A stretch of DNA of 44,473 nucleotides from Streptomyces sp. NRRL B-1347 (GCF_000720325.1 NZ_JOJM01000070.1:1-44473), one strand, 5' to 3'. Shown: positions 27,247 through 35,756, counted from the stretch's first letter. Notes: generated by a model not told the origin, from the letters alone. Made by a program: numbers and translations.

Positions 27247-28484
27247 ACGAACCACTCGACATCGAGGACCGCCACCCCCTGCACAGCTTCGGGCAGCCCG
27301 CCACGGACCGCCGCGCGGCCCGCGCGAAGGCCGGCTGGATCGGCATCTGGCTGGTCTTCATGGCGGCACCGGTGAAGGACCTGGCCGACGGCGGCCGCTC
27401 CACGGCGGCGACGGTCCTCGGCTCCCTCGGGCTCGCCGCGTTCGTCGCGTGCTACCTCACCCTGGTCTTCCGGTACACGACGCGGGTGCTCACCTGGTGC
27501 TGGGTGTACGTGACGTACGCGGCCCTCGTCCTCCTCGCGGCCGCCCTGTCCACCTGGATGGACTCGGCCTGGCTCGGCCTGTGGGTGTACGTCGCGGTGT
27601 CCGCGGGCGCGGTCCTGCCGATGGGGCAGGCCCTGTGGGTGGTCCCGGCCGTCACCGGGGCGATGGTGGCGATCGGCGTGTACGCCCAGGGCGTGGGCGC
27701 GGCGGACCTGGTCACCGGGCTCGGCGTGACGACCTTCCTCGTCGGCTTCGCGATGACCGGCGTCCGCCATCTGATCCGGACGACCGTGCAGCTGCGCCAG
27801 GCCCGGGCCACGGTCGCCCAGCTCGCCGCGAACGAGGAGCGCCTGCGCCTGGCCCGCGACCTGCACGACCTGCTCGGCCACTCCCTCTCGCTGATCACGC
27901 TGAAGAGCGAGCTCGCCGGGCGGATGCTGCCCGACCACCCGGACCGGGCCGCCCAGCAGGTCGCCGACATCGAGCAGGTCAGCCGCCAGGCCCTGGTGGA
28001 CGTCCGCGAGGCGGTCACCGGCTACCGCAGGCTCACCCTGCCCGGCCAGCTCGCCGGGGCCCGTACCGCGCTGACCGCCGCGGGCGTCGAGGCCACCATC
28101 CCCTTGGCGGCGCCCGAGGCCCCGCACGCGCCCGACGAGGAGCGGGAGGCCGCGCTCGCCTGGGCGCTGCGCGAGGCCGTGACGAACGTCGTGCGGCACA
28201 GCGGGGCGAGCCACTGCACGGTCACGCTCACCCGCCGCCAGACCCTGGCGGGCCCCGTGCTCGAACTGGCCGTGGAGGACGACGGCGTGGGCCCCGCGGC
28301 GGGCACCGGCCACGGCAACGGCCTGACCGGGCTCACCGAGCGCCTGGAGGCCGTCGGCGGCGTCCTGGAGGTGGGCTCCGGCGGCGGACGCAAGGGCCGC
28401 GGCTTCCGGCTCGCCGCGCGCGTGCCGCTGACGGCGGACCCGGCGGCGGCCGCCGCCGCGACCGCTCTAGGATCACCCGCATGA
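27243..28484 (+). CDS. Sensor histidine kinase, DesK/NarX type (HisKA_3)
   Basis: This 413-residue kinase starts at a GTG overlapping the permease stop. Five hydrophobic segments (about 30-170) with very short loops form the sensor, as in DesK-type kinases that sense the membrane itself. The dimerisation and phosphorylation box is 'RLARDLHDLLGHSLSLITLKSEL' with phospho-acceptor His208. The HATPase domain has 'AVTNVVRHSGASHC' (N-box), 'VEDDGVG' (G1) and 'GNGLTGLTERLEAVGG' (G2). It overlaps the response regulator gene by 4 nt. It probably phosphorylates that regulator in response to the cargo or target of the cognate exporter. Confidence 0.94.
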   Translation: MNEPLDIEDRHPLHSFGQPATDRRAARAKAGWIGIWLVFMAAPVKDLADGGRSTAATVLGSLGLAAFVACYLTLVFRYTTRVLTWCWVYVTYAALVLLAAALSTWMDSAWLGLWVYVAVSAGAVLPMGQALWVVPAVTGAMVAIGVYAQGVGAADLVTGLGVTTFLVGFAMTGVRHLIRTTVQLRQARATVAQLAANEERLRLARDLHDLLGHSLSLITLKSELAGRMLPDHPDRAAQQVADIEQVSRQALVDVREAVTGYRRLTLPGQLAGARTALTAAGVEATIPLAAPEAPHAPDEEREAALAWALREAVTNVVRHSGASHCTVTLTRRQTLAGPVLELAVEDDGVGPAAGTGHGNGLTGLTERLEAVGGVLEVGSGGGRKGRGFRLAARVPLTADPAAAAAATALGSPA

Positions 28485-29167
28485 CCGGCACGCACAGCCC
28501 CGCCGACTCCTCCGGCCCCGGTGACGCCCGTGACACCAGCGGCCTCACGGCCACCGGCGGCCCCGTCCGCGTGCTGCTCGCCGAGGACCAGTCCATGGTC
28601 CGCGAGGCGCTCGCGGCACTGCTCGGCCTGGAGCCGGACATCGAGGTCGTCGCCCAGGTGGCGCGCGGCGACGAGGTGCTCGCCGCCGCCCGCGCCCACC
28701 CCGTGGACGTGGCGCTCCTCGACATCGAGATGCCGGGCCGCACGGGCATCGAGGCGGCGGCGGAGCTGCGCGCCGCCCTGCCCGCGGTGAAGGTCGTCGT
28801 CCTCACCACCTTCGGCCGCCCCGGCTATCTGCGCAGCGCCATGGAGGCCGGGGCCGTGGCCTTCCTGGTGAAGGACGCGCCCGCGGCCCAGCTCGCCGAC
28901 GCCGTGCGCCGCGTCCTCGCGGGCGAGCACGTCATCGACCCCACGCTGGCCGCGGCCGCCCTCGCCGAGGGCGCCAACCCGCTGACCGACCGCGAGCGGG
29001 AGGTCCTGCGCGCCGCCGCCGACGGCTCCACCAACGCCGAGCTGGCCGCCGCGCTCCACCTGTCCCAGGGCACCGTCCGCAACTACCTGTCGACGGCCAT
29101 CCAGAAGCTCGCCGCGCGCAACCGCGCGGAGGCGGTGCGGGTCGCCCGGGACAAGGGCTGGCTGTGA
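28481..29167 (+). CDS. NarL/FixJ-family response regulator (DesR-like)
   Basis: This 228-residue protein has a flexible N-terminus of about 25 residues, then a receiver domain with the acidic pair in 'VLLAEDQSMVREAL', phospho-acceptor Asp81 in 'VALLDIEMPG', the Thr of 'VVLTTFG' and Lys of 'FLVKDAP'. The C-terminal LuxR-type helix-turn-helix is 'LTDREREVLRAAADGSTNAELAAALHLSQGTVRNYLSTAIQKL'. It is the last gene of the operon. The palindrome at 25298-25319 is the obvious candidate target for autoregulation. It converges with the next gene after only 18 nt, with only a weak GCCC/GGGC hairpin between them. Confidence 0.95.
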   Translation: MTGTHSPADSSGPGDARDTSGLTATGGPVRVLLAEDQSMVREALAALLGLEPDIEVVAQVARGDEVLAAARAHPVDVALLDIEMPGRTGIEAAAELRAALPAVKVVVLTTFGRPGYLRSAMEAGAVAFLVKDAPAAQLADAVRRVLAGEHVIDPTLAAAALAEGANPLTDREREVLRAAADGSTNAELAAALHLSQGTVRNYLSTAIQKLAARNRAEAVRVARDKGWL

Positions 29168-29185
29168 ACTCCCGCCCGACGGGCC

Positions 29186-30064
29186 TCAGTTGAGCCGCGC
29201 CCGGGCGGCCCGCGCCTGCCGCCGCACCCGCTCGGCCGCCACCGCGTCGCTCGGGCCGAGCGCGTCGGCGTAGGTCTCCAGCTCGCCGGCGCCGGCGCGG
29301 AAGTCGCCGCGCTGGACCAGGAGCTGGGCCCGGTCGTAGTGCAGCCGGTCCGCGGGCGCGGGAAGCAGCAGCGACAGCTCCACGGCCCACAGGGCGACGT
29401 CGGAGCGCTCGGGGCGGGCCGCGGCCCAGGCCCGGATGTTGTTCAGGACGCGCAGTACGATCTCGTGCGGCTGCGCGGGCCGTAGCATCGCCGGTTCCAG
29501 CGGCGCCCCGGTGGCGCCCGCGACCAGCAGCCGCGCATCCGTACAGCTCAGTAGGCGCCCTCCGCCGAACGGGTCGGCGAGCACGCGCTCCTCGCACCCG
29601 CCCTGGCCGCCGCAGGAGTCGTACGCGCCACAGCCCTCGCCCGGGTACGCGTCCGGGCTGCCGAAGGCGACCACGAAGTGCCCGGGCAGCGCGACGCCGT
29701 ACACCGGGGCGCCCGCGCGCCGCGCCACCTCGATCCACAGCACGGACAGCAGGATCGGCAGGCCGCGTCTGCGCCGCAGGACGCGGTGCAGCAGGGCCGA
29801 CTCCAGGCGCTGGTAGTCACCGGGCCGCCCGGCGAACCCGAAGCGCCCGCCGAGCAGTTCGGAGAGCGCGGCCGCCCAGGCGCGGGGCCCGCCCGGGCTC
29901 GGCGGCAGCCGCCGCGCGAGCAGGTCCAGCTGGCGCCGCGCCGCCGCCATGCCGGTCCCGTCGAGCGCGGGGTCCGCCTCCGTGCCGATCAGCAGGCACA
30001 GCAGCGCGAGGTCGGGCCGCTCGGACCCGGCCTCCGCCGCGAAGGCTCGACGCCACGGATGCAT
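29186..30064 (-). CDS. Transglutaminase-like (SirB1 family) protein, copy 1
   Basis: This 292-residue protein has the Transglut_core2/SirB1 pattern: 'DYQRLESALLHRVLRRRRGLPILLSVLWIEVARRAGAPVYGVALPGHFVVAF' and 'VLADPFGGGRLLS'. A TPR-like C-terminus follows (NNIRAWAAARPERSDVALWAVELSLLLPAPADRLHYDRAQLLVQRGDF). It is a paralogue of the adjacent gene at 30139. It carries an extra Cys/Gly loop (GCGAYDSCGGQGGCEE, about residues 165-180) just before VLADPF that the paralogue lacks. The ATG has no good ribosome site, so the start is approximate. The molecular role of the family in actinobacteria is unknown. Confidence 0.82.
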   Translation of the reverse strand: MHPWRRAFAAEAGSERPDLALLCLLIGTEADPALDGTGMAAARRQLDLLARRLPPSPGGPRAWAAALSELLGGRFGFAGRPGDYQRLESALLHRVLRRRRGLPILLSVLWIEVARRAGAPVYGVALPGHFVVAFGSPDAYPGEGCGAYDSCGGQGGCEERVLADPFGGGRLLSCTDARLLVAGATGAPLEPAMLRPAQPHEIVLRVLNNIRAWAAARPERSDVALWAVELSLLLPAPADRLHYDRAQLLVQRGDFRAGAGELETYADALGPSDAVAAERVRRQARAARARLN

Positions 30065-30138
30065 AGGACGGTGGTGCCCGGCGGGGGGCGCCTCAACCGG
30101 AGCGCGCCCATGGATGCGGCGGGGCGCCCCGCGCGGGG

Positions 30139-30993
30139 TCAGTTGAGCTTGGCGCGGGCCGCGCGGGCCTGGAGGCGGACGCGGTCCGCCGTGGTGGGCT
30201 CGATCGACTCGACGACGTCGGCGTACTCGTCGAGGCCCCGGGCCCCCTCCATGAAGTCGCCGCGCTCGACGAGCAGCTGCGCCCGCTCGTAGCGCAGCCG
30301 GGCCGGGTGCGAGGGCAGCAGGAGGGACAGTTCGAGGGCCCACAGCGCCACGTGGGAGCGCTCGGAGCGGGCCGCGGCCCAGGCCCGGATGTTGTTGAGG
30401 ATGCGCAGCATGATGTTCAGCGGGGCGGCGGCCGTCAGGAGCGAGGGGTTGAGCTTGCCGCCCGTCGTCTGCGCCACCAGCTGCTCCGCGTCCTCGCGGC
30501 TCAGCAGCCGCCCGCCGTTGAACGGGTCGGCGAGCACCTGCTCCGTGCCGCCGTACCCGTCCGGGCCGCCGAAGCCGACCACGAAGTGCCCGGGCAGCGC
30601 GACGCCGTACACCGGGGCGCCCGCCCGCCGCGCCACCTCGATCCACACCACGGACAGCAGGATCGGCAGGCCCCTCTTGTGCCGCAGCACCTCGTGCAGC
30701 AGCGAGGACTCCAGGCGCTGGTAGTCCGTCGCCGTGCCGTGGTAGCCGTGCCGCCCCCCGAGCAGCTCGGACACCGCCGTCGCCCACGCGTGCGCCCCGC
30801 CCGGCCGGTAGGGGAGCTGCCCGGCGAGCGCGTCCAGCTCGATCTGCGCCGCGTCGATGCCCGCCTCGTCGAGCTCCGGGTCCGCCTCCCCGCTCAGCAG
30901 CAGGCACAGCAGGGACAGGTCGGGCCGCTCGGACCTGGCCTCGTCGGCGAATCTGCGCCGCCATTCACTGGACTTCGCGGGCTGTGCGCGCAT
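30139..30993 (-). CDS. Transglutaminase-like (SirB1 family) protein, copy 2
   Basis: This 284-residue paralogue of the previous gene is upstream of it in transcription order. It shares 'DYQRLESSLLHEVLRHKRGLPILLSVVWIEVARRAGAPVYGVALPGHFVVGF', 'QVLADPFNGGRLLS' and the C-terminal 'NNIRAWAAARSERSHVALWALELSLLLPSHPARLRYERAQLLVERGDF'. The region between PGHFVVGF and VLADPF is short (GGPDGYGGTEQ), as expected for the family, so this copy is probably the ancestral form. The spacing of 74 nt suggests co-transcription. Confidence 0.88.
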   Translation of the reverse strand: MRAQPAKSSEWRRRFADEARSERPDLSLLCLLLSGEADPELDEAGIDAAQIELDALAGQLPYRPGGAHAWATAVSELLGGRHGYHGTATDYQRLESSLLHEVLRHKRGLPILLSVVWIEVARRAGAPVYGVALPGHFVVGFGGPDGYGGTEQVLADPFNGGRLLSREDAEQLVAQTTGGKLNPSLLTAAAPLNIMLRILNNIRAWAAARSERSHVALWALELSLLLPSHPARLRYERAQLLVERGDFMEGARGLDEYADVVESIEPTTADRVRLQARAARAKLN

Positions 30994-31161
30994 CCGTGCC
31001 TCTGTCGTTTCTGTGTGGGCCCGGCCGGGCCGAGGGGTGGTGCCGGGGTGCTGCTTCCCGTGCTGTCTTCGTCGTACGCGTACGCCGCCGGATGCGCCGC
31101 CGCGCCCGGTCCTGGGGCGACCGGCCGCGGGGCCGCGGCCGCCGAGGCTTCCCGTCGCCGC

Positions 31162-32172
31162 TCACGCTCCGGGCCGACCGGGCTCCCGGTAGTGGTGGTA
31201 ACGGTGGTGGACGGCGAATCCCATCCCGTCGTACAGCGCCCGCGCGCCGCCGTTGTCCTCCTCCACCTGGAGCCAGGCGGCCGACGCCCCCTCGTCGAGC
31301 GCCCGCCGCGCGAGCGCCGCCATCACGGCCGTGGCCAGGCCCTGCCGCCGCACCGCCGGGTCCACCTCCACTGCCATGAATCCCGCCCACCGCCCGTCGA
31401 CCACGCACCGTCCGATCGCCGTCGGCGCGCCCGCGTCGCCGGGCACGGAAGCGAACCACACCGAAGGCCCGCTCGTCAGTACCTGAACCACATGTGGTCC
31501 CGGCACCCCGGCCCGCTGGTACCGCCGCAGCCACGCCTCGTCGACGCTCCGCGACAGCGTCACGCGCCCGGTGTCGACGGGCAGGTCCCCGATCGGGGCG
31601 AGCGCGCCGACCAGCACCTCCGTGGTCACCTCCCGCGCCCAGCCGCGCCGTTCGAGCTCCGCGCAGAGCCGTTCCTGCACGTCGTCCGCGCCGGTCGCCG
31701 CCTGTACGTACGCGGGCAGGCCCCGGTCCGCGTACCAACTCCGCACCCGCGCAAGCGCGTCGTCGAGGGGGCGGCCCGGATCGCCGATGGGCAGCACGGA
31801 GTTGGCCCGCCGGGTGAAGCCGGAGGCGGCCCGCAGCGTCCACGAGCCGAGGCGTTCGCTCTCCACGGGCTGCCAGGAGCGCGCCCCGGCCCGCGCCAGC
31901 TCCTCGTACGTCGCGGCGGGCCCCCGTCGGCGCGCGGGCGCGGCCGGCACGACCTTTCCCGCGACCAGGGCACTCTCCGCAATCCGGACAGCCTCGCCAC
32001 TCTTGCGTGTGATCACCAACACACCGGCGTCCCATGATGTGAGAACACCCACCGTGTCGGTGAACCGGGCGCCCGGGGCGCCCGCCTCGCTCACACGTCG
32101 AACCGATACGCGTTTACCCACGTCAGAAGGGGTGATTCGGACCTCGAGCCGTCCGCCCGCAGTGAATTCCAC
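31162..32172 (-). CDS. GNAT-family acetyltransferase with N-terminal SH3-like domain
   Basis: This 336-residue protein starts at a GTG (VEFTAGGRLEVRITPSDVGKRVSVRR); AGGAGG lies 13 nt upstream, somewhat far. Residues about 1-75 resemble the small beta domain found at the N-terminus of Rv0428c-type acetyltransferases. Residues about 190-336 form the GNAT fold, with acetyl-CoA motif 'VDPAVRRQGLATAVMAALARRALDEGA' and 'NGGARALYDGMGFAVHHRYHHY'. The middle part (about 100-190) is a degenerate second GNAT-like half. It is divergent from the ferredoxin gene. The substrate is unknown. Confidence 0.87.
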   Translation of the reverse strand: MEFTAGGRLEVRITPSDVGKRVSVRRVSEAGAPGARFTDTVGVLTSWDAGVLVITRKSGEAVRIAESALVAGKVVPAAPARRRGPAATYEELARAGARSWQPVESERLGSWTLRAASGFTRRANSVLPIGDPGRPLDDALARVRSWYADRGLPAYVQAATGADDVQERLCAELERRGWAREVTTEVLVGALAPIGDLPVDTGRVTLSRSVDEAWLRRYQRAGVPGPHVVQVLTSGPSVWFASVPGDAGAPTAIGRCVVDGRWAGFMAVEVDPAVRRQGLATAVMAALARRALDEGASAAWLQVEEDNGGARALYDGMGFAVHHRYHHYREPGRPGA

Positions 32173-32315
32173 AGCTCTGTACGCCCCTCCTGTTCGGATC
32201 TTGCCCGGGAACGGAGATACTAGGTGCGGGCATCGACGACGCCGCGCTCCCGCGCGCCAGGCGAGCGGAGCCTGAGGACGGCCCGCCAACGCCCGTATCG
32301 AGGAGGAACGACAGC

Positions 32316-32636
32316 GTGACCTACGTCATCGCGCAGCCTTGTGTCGACGTCAAGGACAAGGCGTGCATCGAGGAGTGCCCGGTCGACTGCATTTACGAGG
32401 GCAACCGGTCCTTGTACATCCACCCGGACGAATGCGTCGACTGCGGAGCCTGCGAACCGGTCTGCCCGGTCGAGGCGATCTTCTACGAGGACGACACTCC
32501 TGAGGAGTGGAAGGACTACTACAAGGCGAACGTCGAGTTCTTCGACGAGCTCGGCTCGCCCGGTGGTGCCAGCAAGCTCGGCCTGATCGAGCGCGACCAC
32601 CCCTTCGTCGCAGCGCTGCCGCCGCAGAACCAGTAA
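32316..32636 (+). CDS. fdxA: Seven-iron type ferredoxin FdxA
   Basis: This 106-residue ferredoxin starts at a GTG 7 nt after GAGGAGGAA. 'CVDVKDKACIEECPVDCIYEG' supplies the [3Fe-4S] site plus a shared ligand, and 'CVDCGACEPVCPVEAI' the [4Fe-4S] site, as in Mycobacterium and Streptomyces 7Fe ferredoxins. The long acidic C-terminus (EWKDYYKANVEFFDELGSPGG) is typical. It carries electrons, possibly to cytochrome P450s or oxidoreductases. A wobble-containing hairpin terminator follows. Confidence 0.96.
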   Translation: MTYVIAQPCVDVKDKACIEECPVDCIYEGNRSLYIHPDECVDCGACEPVCPVEAIFYEDDTPEEWKDYYKANVEFFDELGSPGGASKLGLIERDHPFVAALPPQNQ

Positions 32637-32653
32637 GCGGCCGCCTGAGCGCC

Positions 32654-32696
32654 GCCCCGGTCCCGTACGGCCACGTCCGCTGTACGGGGCCGGGGC
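32654..32696 (+). terminator. Terminator after ferredoxin gene
   Basis: GCCCCGGTCCCGTAC (32654-32668) pairs with GTACGGGGCCGGGGC (32682-32696) with one G-T pair, followed by GTTTGT. Confidence 0.75.
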
Positions 32697-32738
32697 GTTT
32701 GTACAACCCCTCCGTACCGCACCGCCTGGAGCCCTCTC

Positions 32739-33833
32739 GTGTCAGCAGTCTCGGACCGTCTTCCCACGTTCCCCTGGGACAAGCTCGAGCCGTACAAGGA
32801 GACGGCGGCGGCGCACCCCGACGGCATCGTCGACCTGTCGGTCGGCACCCCCGTCGACTCGGTGCCCGAGCTCATCCAGAAGGCACTCGTCGCGGCCGCC
32901 GACTCGCCGGGCTACCCCACGGTGTGGGGCACGCCCGAGCTGCGCGACGCGATCACCGGCTGGTGCGGCCGCCGCCTCGGCGCCCGCGGCCTCACCCACC
33001 ACAACGTGCTGCCGATCGTCGGCTCCAAGGAGCTCGTCGCCTGGCTCCCCACCCAGCTGGGCCTCGGCCCCGGCGACAAGGTCGCCTACCCGCGCCTGGC
33101 CTACCCCACGTACGAGGTCGGCGCGCGCCTGGCCCGCGCCGAGTACCTGACGTACGAGGACCCGCTGGAGCTCGACCCCACGGGCCTGAAGCTCCTGTGG
33201 CTCAACTCGCCCTCCAACCCGACCGGCCGTGTCTTGTCAAAGGACACGCTGACCCGCGTCGTGGCCTGGGCGCGCGAGCACGGCGTCCTCCTGGTCAGCG
33301 ACGAGTGCTACCTGGAACTCGGCTGGGAGGCCGACCCGGTGTCGGTCCTGCACCCGGACGTCTGCGGCGGCTCGTACGAGGGCATCGTGGCGGTCCACTC
33401 CCTCTCCAAGCGCTCGAACCTCGCGGGCTACCGCGCGGCGTTCGTCGCCGGTGACGCCGCCGTGCTCGGTGACCTCCTGCAGATCCGCAAGCACGGCGGG
33501 ATGATGACGTCCGCCCCGACGCAGGCCGCCGTGATCGCGGCCCTCGGGGACGACGCCCACGTCCAGGAGCAGCGCGAGCGCTACGCGGCCCGGCGCGCCG
33601 CCCTCCGCGAGGCCCTCGTCCGGCACGGCTTCCGCATCGAGCACAGCGAGGCGAGCCTGTACCTGTGGGCCACCCGCGACGAGTCCTGCTGGACCACGGT
33701 CGCCCACCTGGCCTCCCTCGGCATCCTCGTGGCCCCCGGCGACTTCTACGGCGAGGCGGGCGACCGCTTCGTCCGCGTGGCGATGACGGCAACGGACGAA
33801 CGAGTGGCAGCAGCGGTGGCCCGCCTGAGCTAG
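32739..33833 (+). CDS. dapC: Succinyldiaminopimelate transaminase DapC
   Basis: This 364-residue fold-type I PLP aminotransferase makes N-succinyl-LL-2,6-diaminopimelate from the keto precursor in lysine/peptidoglycan synthesis. GTG start after GGAG. The actinobacterial DapC opening 'LPTFPWDKLEPYKETAAAHPDGIVDLSVGTPVD' is clear. 'NSPSNPTGRVLS' contains the family NPTG, 'SDECYLELGW' the PLP-phenol Asp/Tyr region, and 'VHSLSKRSNLAGYR' the Schiff-base lysine. The C-terminal 'RVAMTATDERVAAAVARL' holds the substrate-carboxylate arginine. The succinylase-pathway partner dapE is 2 kb downstream. Confidence 0.94.
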   Translation: MSAVSDRLPTFPWDKLEPYKETAAAHPDGIVDLSVGTPVDSVPELIQKALVAAADSPGYPTVWGTPELRDAITGWCGRRLGARGLTHHNVLPIVGSKELVAWLPTQLGLGPGDKVAYPRLAYPTYEVGARLARAEYLTYEDPLELDPTGLKLLWLNSPSNPTGRVLSKDTLTRVVAWAREHGVLLVSDECYLELGWEADPVSVLHPDVCGGSYEGIVAVHSLSKRSNLAGYRAAFVAGDAAVLGDLLQIRKHGGMMTSAPTQAAVIAALGDDAHVQEQRERYAARRAALREALVRHGFRIEHSEASLYLWATRDESCWTTVAHLASLGILVAPGDFYGEAGDRFVRVAMTATDERVAAAVARLS

Positions 33834-33886
33834 TCCAGCCGCCCCGCTGGGGGGGGCACCCGGTCCGCCCCCCCTTCCCCCTCCCC

Positions 33887-33950
33887 GCTCCCGCTGTGGG
33901 CACCTGGTCCGCCCAGGGGGGGGAACGGGTGGGCACAGCCCACGACGGCG
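33887..33950 (+). repeat. Dispersed Streptomyces repeat (GTGGGCA...GGGTGGGCACAGCCC type)
   Basis: CGCTGTGGGCACCTGGTCCG, then a G-run, then CGGGTGGGCACAGCCCACGA is another sequence I recognise as recurring in Streptomyces intergenic DNA. It lies between dapC and the small secreted-protein gene and contains an eight-G run. Confidence 0.5.
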
Positions 33951-33966
33951 CGCAACGGGCAACGCA

Positions 33967-34004
33967 AAGGGGCGCGGGGAGCCATTCGGCTCCCCGCGCC
34001 CCTT
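33967..34004. terminator. Bidirectional terminator between dapC and the secreted-protein gene
   Basis: A perfect 17-bp stem (33967-33983 with 33988-34004) closes an ATTC loop, the longest uninterrupted stem in the window. Its arms carry the GGGGCGCGGGGA motif of the dispersed repeat family. Confidence 0.85.
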
Positions 34005-34026
34005 CCGCGTACCCGGACCCGGAGGG

Positions 34027-34428
34027 TCAGCCCAGCGGCAGGCTCTTCACCGGCAGCTGCTCGGTCGGCAGCCCCTTGCCCGTCGTGTCCCCGAGCACCT
34101 CACCCGCCCCTTCGGTGACGTCGTCCGCCGCCCCCTTGGCCGCAGGCGTCGTCGTCTTCGCACCCTTGCCCACCGCCTTGCCCGCGGTCGGCACACCCTT
34201 CTTGACGGCCTTGCTCCCGGCCTCCGTCGCGACGCCACTGGCCTTCTGCGTCGCACCGTCGACCGTGTCGCCCAGGCTGCTCGGGTCGACGGCGCTCAGC
34301 CCGCCCAGCTTGGACGGGTCCGGCAGGTCGGCGGCGTTCGCGGAGCCGGCCGCACCGACCACGGGCGCCACTCCTGCCGCGACGAGCAGCGCGGCACGGG
34401 CGATCCGGCGGGTCAGGGGGAGGGACAT
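34027..34428 (-). CDS. Small secreted Ala/Gly/Lys-rich protein
   Basis: This 133-residue protein has AAGGAG 5 nt before the ATG. The signal peptide is MSLPLTRRIARAALLVAAGVAPVVGAAGSANA, cleaved after ANA. The mature 100 residues are low-complexity with no cysteine or aromatic residue, rich in Gly, Ala, Lys and Thr ('GATQKASGVATEAGSKAVKKGVPTAGKAVGKGAKTTTPAAKGAADD'). The composition suggests an unfolded or wall-associated polypeptide. Similar Streptomyces proteins exist in my recollection but without known function. Confidence 0.8.
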   Translation of the reverse strand: MSLPLTRRIARAALLVAAGVAPVVGAAGSANAADLPDPSKLGGLSAVDPSSLGDTVDGATQKASGVATEAGSKAVKKGVPTAGKAVGKGAKTTTPAAKGAADDVTEGAGEVLGDTTGKGLPTEQLPVKSLPLG

Positions 34429-34527
34429 GATGCTCCTTAGCGGGAGGGGAAGGTGAGGTGTCCGACCGGAGGATCTCCGGCGTCAGACGCAGTGACTACC
34501 GCTCGAAGCTCCCGAAGGTTGCGGTGG

Positions 34528-34559
34528 GCCAACGTAAAGAGTTGGCAATGCGTCGCATT
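34528..34559. promoter_or_regulatory. Two adjacent palindromes upstream of the small secreted-protein gene
   Basis: GCCAAC-N7-GTTGGC (34528-34546) is followed immediately by AATGCG-T-CGCATT (34547-34559), in a 300-nt gap of lower GC content. On the minus strand a TTGCCC...TAATGC pair with 18-nt spacing overlaps the second palindrome, so both are well placed to control the gene at 34027. The rest of 34429-34728 has no gene. Confidence 0.45.
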
Positions 34560-34728
34560 ATCGGCTGCGGATAAATTCGGGCAAACACCATTCGTGAAAA
34601 TGTCGAACGGCCCGCTCAACACCCCTTGTTCTCAAGGAATTTGAGGAAGGTGCCGCACTCGCCCGAAGAGGACCGCGGAGCGTCTCCGTGCAGCAATCGC
34701 CGTCCCTCATTCGAGGGACCCTTCCGCA

Positions 34729-35631
34729 CTACTGCCCAGCGACGATTCGGACTTCGCGGGTGCGCGCACCGGTCGTGCGCCACAGCGCGCCGGAATCCCC
34801 GGCCTGCCACTCCAGGTCCCCGTACGAGACCCGCTCGATGTGCAGCGCCGTCGCGTTGGCCACGGCCCAGTGCGCCAGCTCCCAGCCGCGCTGCGGAGTG
34901 CCGCTTTCCGGTGAGGCGCCGTTCGCCCCGGTGACGGGAACGCTCAGCACGCGCCCGCGTGCGGGCGCGCCTTCGGGCAGCACGCCCCGCCCGAAGTCCC
35001 GTGCGAGCGCCCGCCGCACCTCGTCCGGGCCGCCCGGGTCGATGCCCGGCAGGCCCTGGCAGCTGAGCGTCGCGGGCGTGCGCCCGGTGAGCGCGGCGGC
35101 GAGCAGCGCCGCGTCCGGCTCGTGCTTCGCGTACGCCTGCGGGAAGCCGCTGCGCTGCACGCGCTGGGCGGCGACCGTCAGCGGCAGCCGCGAGTAGCCG
35201 GGCACGTCCTTGAGGTGGTCGTAGAACCGCACCGACGCGTACACCGGGTCCATGATCTGCCGCTCGGAGCCCCAGCCCTGCGAGGGCCGCTGCTGGAACA
35301 GGCCGAGCGAATCCCGGTCGCCGTGGCGGATGTTGCGCAGGCCCGACTCCTGGAGGGCGGTCGCGAGGGCGATCGTCACCGCGCGCTCCGGCATGCCGCG
35401 CCGGGTGCCGACGACGGCGATGGTCGCGGCGTTGACGGCCTGCTCCGCGTTCATCTCGTACGTCGCCCCGTCGCCGTTGCCCGACACGACCGTGCACCGG
35501 GGGTCGGAACGGCTCCCGGAGACGTACTGGACCACTACGTAGGCCACGACGGCGAGCAGCGCGGCCAGGGCCGCCCCGGCGCGCGGGAGGCGGCCGCGCC
35601 GGACGAGGGGGGACGGCTCGGACACGCGCAC
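34729..35631 (-). CDS. Membrane-anchored lytic-transglycosylase-like protein
   Basis: This protein has 300 residues from GTG 35631; an in-frame GTG at 35670 would give 313, and neither has a ribosome site. One hydrophobic helix near residues 20-38 (AGAALAALLAVVAYVVVQYV) anchors it. 'EQAVNAATIAVVGTRRGMPERAVTIALATALQESGLRNIRHGDRDSLGLFQQRPSQGWG' resembles lysozyme-like/SLT folds: a Glu within ALQESGL and the 'S-GLFQ-RPS-GWG' substrate loop. A C-terminal domain of about 100 residues follows. It is probably a peptidoglycan-active or -binding enzyme acting outside the membrane. It is divergent from dapE, which supplies peptidoglycan precursor. Confidence 0.8.
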   Translation of the reverse strand: MRVSEPSPLVRRGRLPRAGAALAALLAVVAYVVVQYVSGSRSDPRCTVVSGNGDGATYEMNAEQAVNAATIAVVGTRRGMPERAVTIALATALQESGLRNIRHGDRDSLGLFQQRPSQGWGSERQIMDPVYASVRFYDHLKDVPGYSRLPLTVAAQRVQRSGFPQAYAKHEPDAALLAAALTGRTPATLSCQGLPGIDPGGPDEVRRALARDFGRGVLPEGAPARGRVLSVPVTGANGASPESGTPQRGWELAHWAVANATALHIERVSYGDLEWQAGDSGALWRTTGARTREVRIVAGQ

Positions 35632-35756
35632 CAAGGTACTGGAGCGGACTGACAGTGCCGAAACGGGCACGGAGAGAGACGGGCCGGGTGTGCGGCTGCG
35701 GGCCCGGACTGGAGGCGATCCGGAGCGGGGAGTTGCGGAGAGTTAGGGTCGAAGCC

